DNA of 64,000 nt from Olivibacter domesticus (GTDB lineage Bacteria; Bacteroidota; Bacteroidia; Sphingobacteriales; Sphingobacteriaceae): contig NZ_FOAF01000001.1 of the NCBI RefSeq assembly GCF_900109575.1, positions 1,583,662 through 1,647,661 on the forward strand, given 5' to 3'. The position numbers were made by a program, and so were the translations under genes. Positions 60,489 through 64,000 of this stretch are shown one piece after another. The notes beneath the pieces are model-generated. The model had not been told where the DNA came from and made no database searches. It saw nothing but the letters and a program-made list of their open reading frames with translations. How positions within the stretch are numbered: the first letter of the stretch is position 1; each line of letters starts with the position of its first letter.

Positions 60489-61508
60489 ATGGATGCCAAT
60501 TGGATGCTTCAGTTAATCATTTCAGAAAAATACCGATTTCAACGTCATTTGTTATTAATCGCATTTTGTATTGTTGTTTTGTATTACAGTCCACCGGACT
60601 ATGTAGAGCCTTTCGAGACCTATAATCGAGTCGTTGTTTTTTTTCAGATTATCTTACTAGCCTACAGTAATATGTATTTTTTTGTGCCTAAATTTTTGTT
60701 TAGAAAAAAATACCTGAGCTATGGACTTTTTGTGCTTTCGAGCATGATTCTTTCGTTTTACATTCATGAAGTTTTTTCTTGGTGTTTCAAACCTAGTTTA
60801 CTGCCTTACGAGGATGATAGTATTAACTTTTTCACCTTTTCGTTTATGATTATGATGCTTATTATTGCATCGGCAGCAGTTAAATTATTCCAGCAGTGGA
60901 TATCCAATGCTCAACTCATTCATGATCTGGACTTGGCAAAAACTAATGCTGAGCTGGAACAGCTCAAGAATCAGATCAATCCGCATTTCCTTTTTAATAT
61001 GCTCAACAACGCTAATGTTTTAATTGAAGATGATCCTAAAAAAGCTTCACAGGTTTTGATGAAACTAAGTGATCTACTTCGTTATCAGCTTTATGATAGC
61101 TCGAGAGATAAGGTTTTATTAACTTCAGAAATCCATTTTTTAGAAGATTTTTTAAACCTGGAAAAAGTTAGACGGGATAATTTTAATTTTTTAATATCCA
61201 AAGAAGGTGAGTTGAGCGGTGTGCAGGCCCCTCCCTTATTATTTATCTCATTTGTCGAAAATGCTGTAAAACACAATAATGACTCAGCGAAATTATCCTA
61301 TGTAAATTTGTTTTTCGAAGTTCGCCATACTGAGCTTTATTTCAAATGCATAAACTCGAAACCCGCTGTAAAAGCAGTTAATAAATCTGGGGGATTAGGC
61401 CTGGCCAATATTAAAAGAAGATTAGAACTCCTGTTCCCTTCTTCACATGATTTGAAAATAGAAGACAATTCGGAAACGTACTGCGTTACCTTAATTTTAA
61501 AATTATAA
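60489..61508 (+). CDS. LytS/YehU-type sensor histidine kinase
   Basis: 339 residues. Four membrane helices within about 20-135 (LLLIAFCIVVLYYS, VVVFFQIILLAYSNMYFFVP, YGLFVLSSMILSFYIHEVFS, FTFSFMIMMLIIASAAVKLF), a coiled coil, then His_kinase motif LKNQINPHFLFNMLNNANVL (phospho-acceptor His), and ATPase boxes FVENAVKHNN and GLGLANIKRRLELLF. Pairs with the LytTR regulator; stop and start overlap (TAATG). Confidence 0.92.
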   Translation: MDANWMLQLIISEKYRFQRHLLLIAFCIVVLYYSPPDYVEPFETYNRVVVFFQIILLAYSNMYFFVPKFLFRKKYLSYGLFVLSSMILSFYIHEVFSWCFKPSLLPYEDDSINFFTFSFMIMMLIIASAAVKLFQQWISNAQLIHDLDLAKTNAELEQLKNQINPHFLFNMLNNANVLIEDDPKKASQVLMKLSDLLRYQLYDSSRDKVLLTSEIHFLEDFLNLEKVRRDNFNFLISKEGELSGVQAPPLLFISFVENAVKHNNDSAKLSYVNLFFEVRHTELYFKCINSKPAVKAVNKSGGLGLANIKRRLELLFPSSHDLKIEDNSETYCVTLILKL

Positions 61509-62230
61509 TGAACTGCATAATAGTAGATGATGAACCATTAGCAAGGAAAGCAATTCAAAAACTGGTTAATGAGACAGAAAATTTAGAATCTATAGCTTTA
61601 TTTAACGGAGCAGATGCTACAAGAGAATTTCTGGCAAAAAATGCTGTTGATTTAGTATTTCTTGATATTCAAATGCCAGGAGTGAATGGAGTTGAATTTG
61701 CCAGAACTATTCCTAAAAAAACTTTAGTGGTGTTTACTACCGCTTTTCATGAATTTGCTTCCGAGAGTTATGAAGTCGACGCTATTGACTATTTGATCAA
61801 ACCTGTAAAATTAGAGCGCTTTCAAAAAGCGGTTGAAAAAGCGCAGACGTATTGTAAATTATTCCATACTGATTATTCAAACAGCAACATAGAAAATATA
61901 ACCGATGATTATATTTTTGTAAGGGCAGACCGCAGAATGTTCAAAGTGCATTTTAGTGATATACTTTATATCGAAGGGTTAAAAGATTATGTTATTATTT
62001 ACTTAGAAAATCAAAAAGTGGTTACCCTAATGAATATTAAAACCATCCATGATTTGCTTCCGAAAAGTTTCTTTGTCAGAGTCAGCAAATCATACATCAT
62101 CAATGTAAATAAAATAGATTCTGTAGATAACAATACAGTGTATATAGGAAAAAATGAAATACCGATTGGCAATATATACAGGGATTTCTTTTTTAATGAA
62201 TTTGTAACCAAAAAGATTTTGAATAAGTAA
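61508..62230 (+). CDS. LytTR-family response regulator
   Basis: 240 residues. Receiver: CIIVDDEPLARKAIQKLV, phospho-acceptor Asp in DLVFLDIQMPGVNGVEFA, Lys in YLIKPVKLERF. LytTR DNA-binding domain about 135-238 (DDYIFVRADRRMFKVHFSDI, LYIEGLKDYVIIYL, FVRVSKSYIINVNKIDSV). Part of its gene is duplicated at 11396-11955. No CAAT-type direct repeat target was searched beyond the window. Confidence 0.93.
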   Translation: MNCIIVDDEPLARKAIQKLVNETENLESIALFNGADATREFLAKNAVDLVFLDIQMPGVNGVEFARTIPKKTLVVFTTAFHEFASESYEVDAIDYLIKPVKLERFQKAVEKAQTYCKLFHTDYSNSNIENITDDYIFVRADRRMFKVHFSDILYIEGLKDYVIIYLENQKVVTLMNIKTIHDLLPKSFFVRVSKSYIINVNKIDSVDNNTVYIGKNEIPIGNIYRDFFFNEFVTKKILNK

Positions 62231-62303
62231 TAAAAAGGGTCCTTCCGATTTTAATGGGTCTCCTGGAAGTGCTCAACCCGTCCCCTATTTTTCAAACTCT
62301 ACC

Positions 62304-62504
62304 TTAGAAATCCGCTTTCAAGCTAATCCACACGGGTGCATGATCGCTGCTCTTTTCCCACCCTTTGACATTTCGGTCAATACCAACCTCGATCAATCGT
62401 GGCGCAATCGTCGGGTTCAGCAAAATATGATCCAACCGAAGACCGGAATTGTGGCCATAGGCATTCCAGAGGTAGTCCCAAAAGTTTGAAAAAGAAAAAG
62501 CCAA
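62304..62504 (-). pseudogene. Exonuclease III (XthA-like) C-terminal fragment
   Basis: Reads SNFWDYLWNAYGHNSGLRLD then HILLNPTIAPRLIE and VKGWEKSSDHAPVWISL, the last 55 residues of ExoIII-type AP endonucleases, including the catalytic SDHAP motif. The rest of the enzyme is missing; upstream sequence has no matching frame. Remnant of a deletion or transfer. Confidence 0.68.
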
Positions 62505-62641
62505 ATAGAAAGATCATCTTTCTCATGGAAGAAGGAATTTGGAAACGCTAATCTCAGAAGATTGGCGTTTTCTCTATAAACATGGTGAATTATTACTGTT
62601 AGCGAACGAAAAGTATATATCACTTGTAGGAAAGCAACAAA

Positions 62642-63202
62642 TCACCTTTCACCATTAGCATTCATCAGTTCGGATTTTAACGCAACAAGATTTTTGATTC
62701 TTTGGGACCATTGTCTTTGAAGTAACCAGAGTTGAAATACAAACGCAATACCGATAAATACAAGAGATAATGTTCTAAAAACGGCCATATCCACTCCGTA
62801 AAAGAAAAAAAACAACATTCCAACCATGAAGATTATTCTGGAGCATAAGGAACCCCATTTGAACCGCTTGAGTTTCTCTAGATATACTGCTATTGAAGTG
62901 ATTATATTGTCGCCGTGTACAAGATTTTTTGCAGCCAAATATCCTGTGAAATTAAAAGCAATTGCTTGCAGTATGCAGATTATAAATATCATATTAATGG
63001 CCAAAGGTCGCTTTTCACCGTCAAACATACTGTAGTATACACATAGGACAATTAGCCATGCGCTAATTTCCAGTAACAGCTGCTTTCTGATCCCTTTAAG
63101 GATTGGATGAGATCTTTCTGTAAGCATTCCTGCCAATTCCTCTTTTTGCTTTACCCCGATGGGCTGTCCGGTCCAAAGGCTTTTCATTTCTTCAATTCTC
63201 AT
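62642..63202 (-). CDS. Membrane protein encoded with the ECF sigma factor (putative anti-sigma)
   Basis: 186 residues. N-terminal cytoplasmic segment (MRIEEMKSLWTGQPIGVKQK), then four membrane helices (LEISAWLIVLCVYYSM, INMIFIICILQAIAFNFTGY, IIFMVGMLFFFFYGVDMA, LSLVFIGIAFVFQLWLLQ) and a basic coiled tail. Its start overlaps the sigma gene's end by 11 bp. Position and topology suggest control of the sigma factor; there is no zinc-binding HxxxCxxC motif. Confidence 0.65.
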   Translation of the reverse strand: MRIEEMKSLWTGQPIGVKQKEELAGMLTERSHPILKGIRKQLLLEISAWLIVLCVYYSMFDGEKRPLAINMIFIICILQAIAFNFTGYLAAKNLVHGDNIITSIAVYLEKLKRFKWGSLCSRIIFMVGMLFFFFYGVDMAVFRTLSLVFIGIAFVFQLWLLQRQWSQRIKNLVALKSELMNANGER

Positions 63203-63686
63203 GACTGTTGGTTAATAATAATCTGATTTTATTTTTTATCCGGGAAACCTTCACGCCAACATTGTTCTCTGTTATCCCTATGATATCTCCTATCTCCCGG
63301 TAGCTATACTCATCGAGGACTAAAGCTATAATCGCACGATCTCCTTCGTCCAACATTTTAATTGCAGCCATCAACCGATCTTTACAATCGGCTAACGCAC
63401 AGTCCTCATTTGCGGGCGGCATTTCTGGCACTTGATCCACATAGCTTATCACATTTTTTTTCCGATTATTCCGAAATGCTGCAATAGCGGTATTAAGAGC
63501 AATGCGATAGATAAATGTGCTGGTTTTTGACTGCCCCCTGAAATCATCAATCGAACGCCATAGCTGAAAAACTATTTCCTGGAATAGATCTTCCCGATCA
63601 GTCGGCGTGTCCCGATATAATCGGCAGACCTTATGAATGATTCCCTGATGGACTGAAACGATCTGTAAAAATTGGTCTTCGTTCAT
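63192..63686 (-). CDS. ECF-type RNA polymerase sigma-70 factor
   Basis: 164 residues. Region 2: CRLYRDTPTDREDLFQEIVF (followed by QLWRSIDDFRG), region 4: AIIALVLDEYSYREIGDIIG then ITENNVGVKVSRIKNKIRLL. Typical Bacteroidota ECF protein. Encoded between a small lipoprotein gene and a membrane-protein gene on one strand. Confidence 0.92.
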   Translation of the reverse strand: MNEDQFLQIVSVHQGIIHKVCRLYRDTPTDREDLFQEIVFQLWRSIDDFRGQSKTSTFIYRIALNTAIAAFRNNRKKNVISYVDQVPEMPPANEDCALADCKDRLMAAIKMLDEGDRAIIALVLDEYSYREIGDIIGITENNVGVKVSRIKNKIRLLLTNSHEN

Positions 63687-63738
63687 ACTGTTGGATGGGT
63701 TCCGCTAAGTTATAAATACTATTGCGACTGTTTCTCGT

Positions 63739-63933
63739 TCATCTCCTCCTTTCTAGCTTTTCTATTCTTTTAGTAAGGATACCAACGCTGTCAAGAAATA
63801 GGCGGTTCTGCTGTTTCAACGCGTCAAGCTGTTCGACGATCTGTTTGTCTCTAATAATTGACCTGCCTTCTGGAGAAGATTCGCGGCCGCATCCGCTTAT
63901 TGCGAAAAGAAAAATAATGAGTAGGGCTTTCAT
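63739..63933 (-). CDS. Small coiled-coil lipoprotein
   Basis: 64 residues. Signal LLIIFLFAISGC (lipobox AISGC, Cys 15), then a charged helix with heptads (KQIVEQLDALKQQNRLFLDS, VGILTKRIEKLERRR). Lpp-like size but different sequence. 52 bp upstream of the ECF sigma gene on the same strand, perhaps its first gene. Function unknown. Confidence 0.65.
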   Translation of the reverse strand: MKALLIIFLFAISGCGRESSPEGRSIIRDKQIVEQLDALKQQNRLFLDSVGILTKRIEKLERRR

Positions 63934-64000
63934 ACTGCTAATTTTTGAAGGTTAGTTGCATTTTATGAAGCGAATCTTACAGATTATGGAAAAAAATTTA

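Overview
This 64 kb window looks like chromosomal DNA of a Bacteroidota bacterium, most likely a member of the Sphingobacteriaceae (Sphingobacterium/Pedobacter/Olivibacter type). The signs are moderate-to-low GC, TAnnTTTG-type -7 elements, almost no Shine-Dalgarno sites, many SPII lipoproteins, a TonB-dependent receptor paired with a DUF4249 lipoprotein, and LytS/LytTR and ECF regulators. No tRNA, rRNA, CRISPR array, intact insertion sequence or phage was seen.

Layout. 0-4.1 kb: two tandem NUMOD-type proteins with an apparently dead HNH core, then a minus-strand lipoprotein operon with two aerolysin/ETX-MTX2-like proteins, one carrying an N-terminal trefoil-like region. 4.7-5.6 kb: gene debris including one copy of a 190-bp duplication (second copy near 15.3 kb). 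5.6-10.4 kb: a glycan locus with a GT4-alpha/alpha-barrel fusion, a second GT4 overlapping it, and a convergent GH130 phosphorylase-like enzyme. 10.6-14.3 kb: a gene graveyard. Part of it is a collapsed second copy of pieces that are intact at 51.9-62.2 kb (two SDRs and a LytTR regulator). An intact epimerase/AraC pair sits in this stretch. 14.6-19.4 kb: an orphan alpha-CTD-like protein, a membrane protein, an AbiEi/AbiEii toxin-antitoxin operon with two 23-bp operator palindromes, a Fic C-terminal winged helix with its own repeated operator, and several decayed genes.

19.5-60.3 kb is a long series of small 'regulator plus redox enzyme' cassettes: RND efflux operon with TetR and SDR; Trx-reductase-like flavoprotein; AraC/NmrA/SRPBCC; panB/MarR-GNAT/PhzF; TetR/SDR/F420-reductase-like; TetR/aldo-keto reductase; AraC facing a GMC oxidoreductase-ALDH-monooxygenase-MBL-pirin operon; Crp facing a quinone reductase; HxlR facing SnoaL-DoxX; TetR/SDR/SDR/zinc-type oxidoreductase; HxlR facing an SDR. 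For six of these I could read repeated palindromic operators directly, which lets each local regulon be drawn from sequence alone. The general theme is sensing and detoxifying reactive aldehydes, quinones and other small electrophiles (inference).

The right end (54-64 kb) adds a PAP2 phosphatase, a TonB receptor/DUF4249 pair, a LytS/LytTR two-component system, an exonuclease III remnant and an ECF sigma operon.

The most notable items are the trefoil-aerolysin lipoprotein operon, the AbiE promoter with paired palindromes, the orphan Fic winged helix with evenly spaced operator pairs, the several multi-promoter TetR regulons, and the collapsed duplicate of the 52-62 kb locus. All functional names come from reading motifs by eye; no database search was possible.
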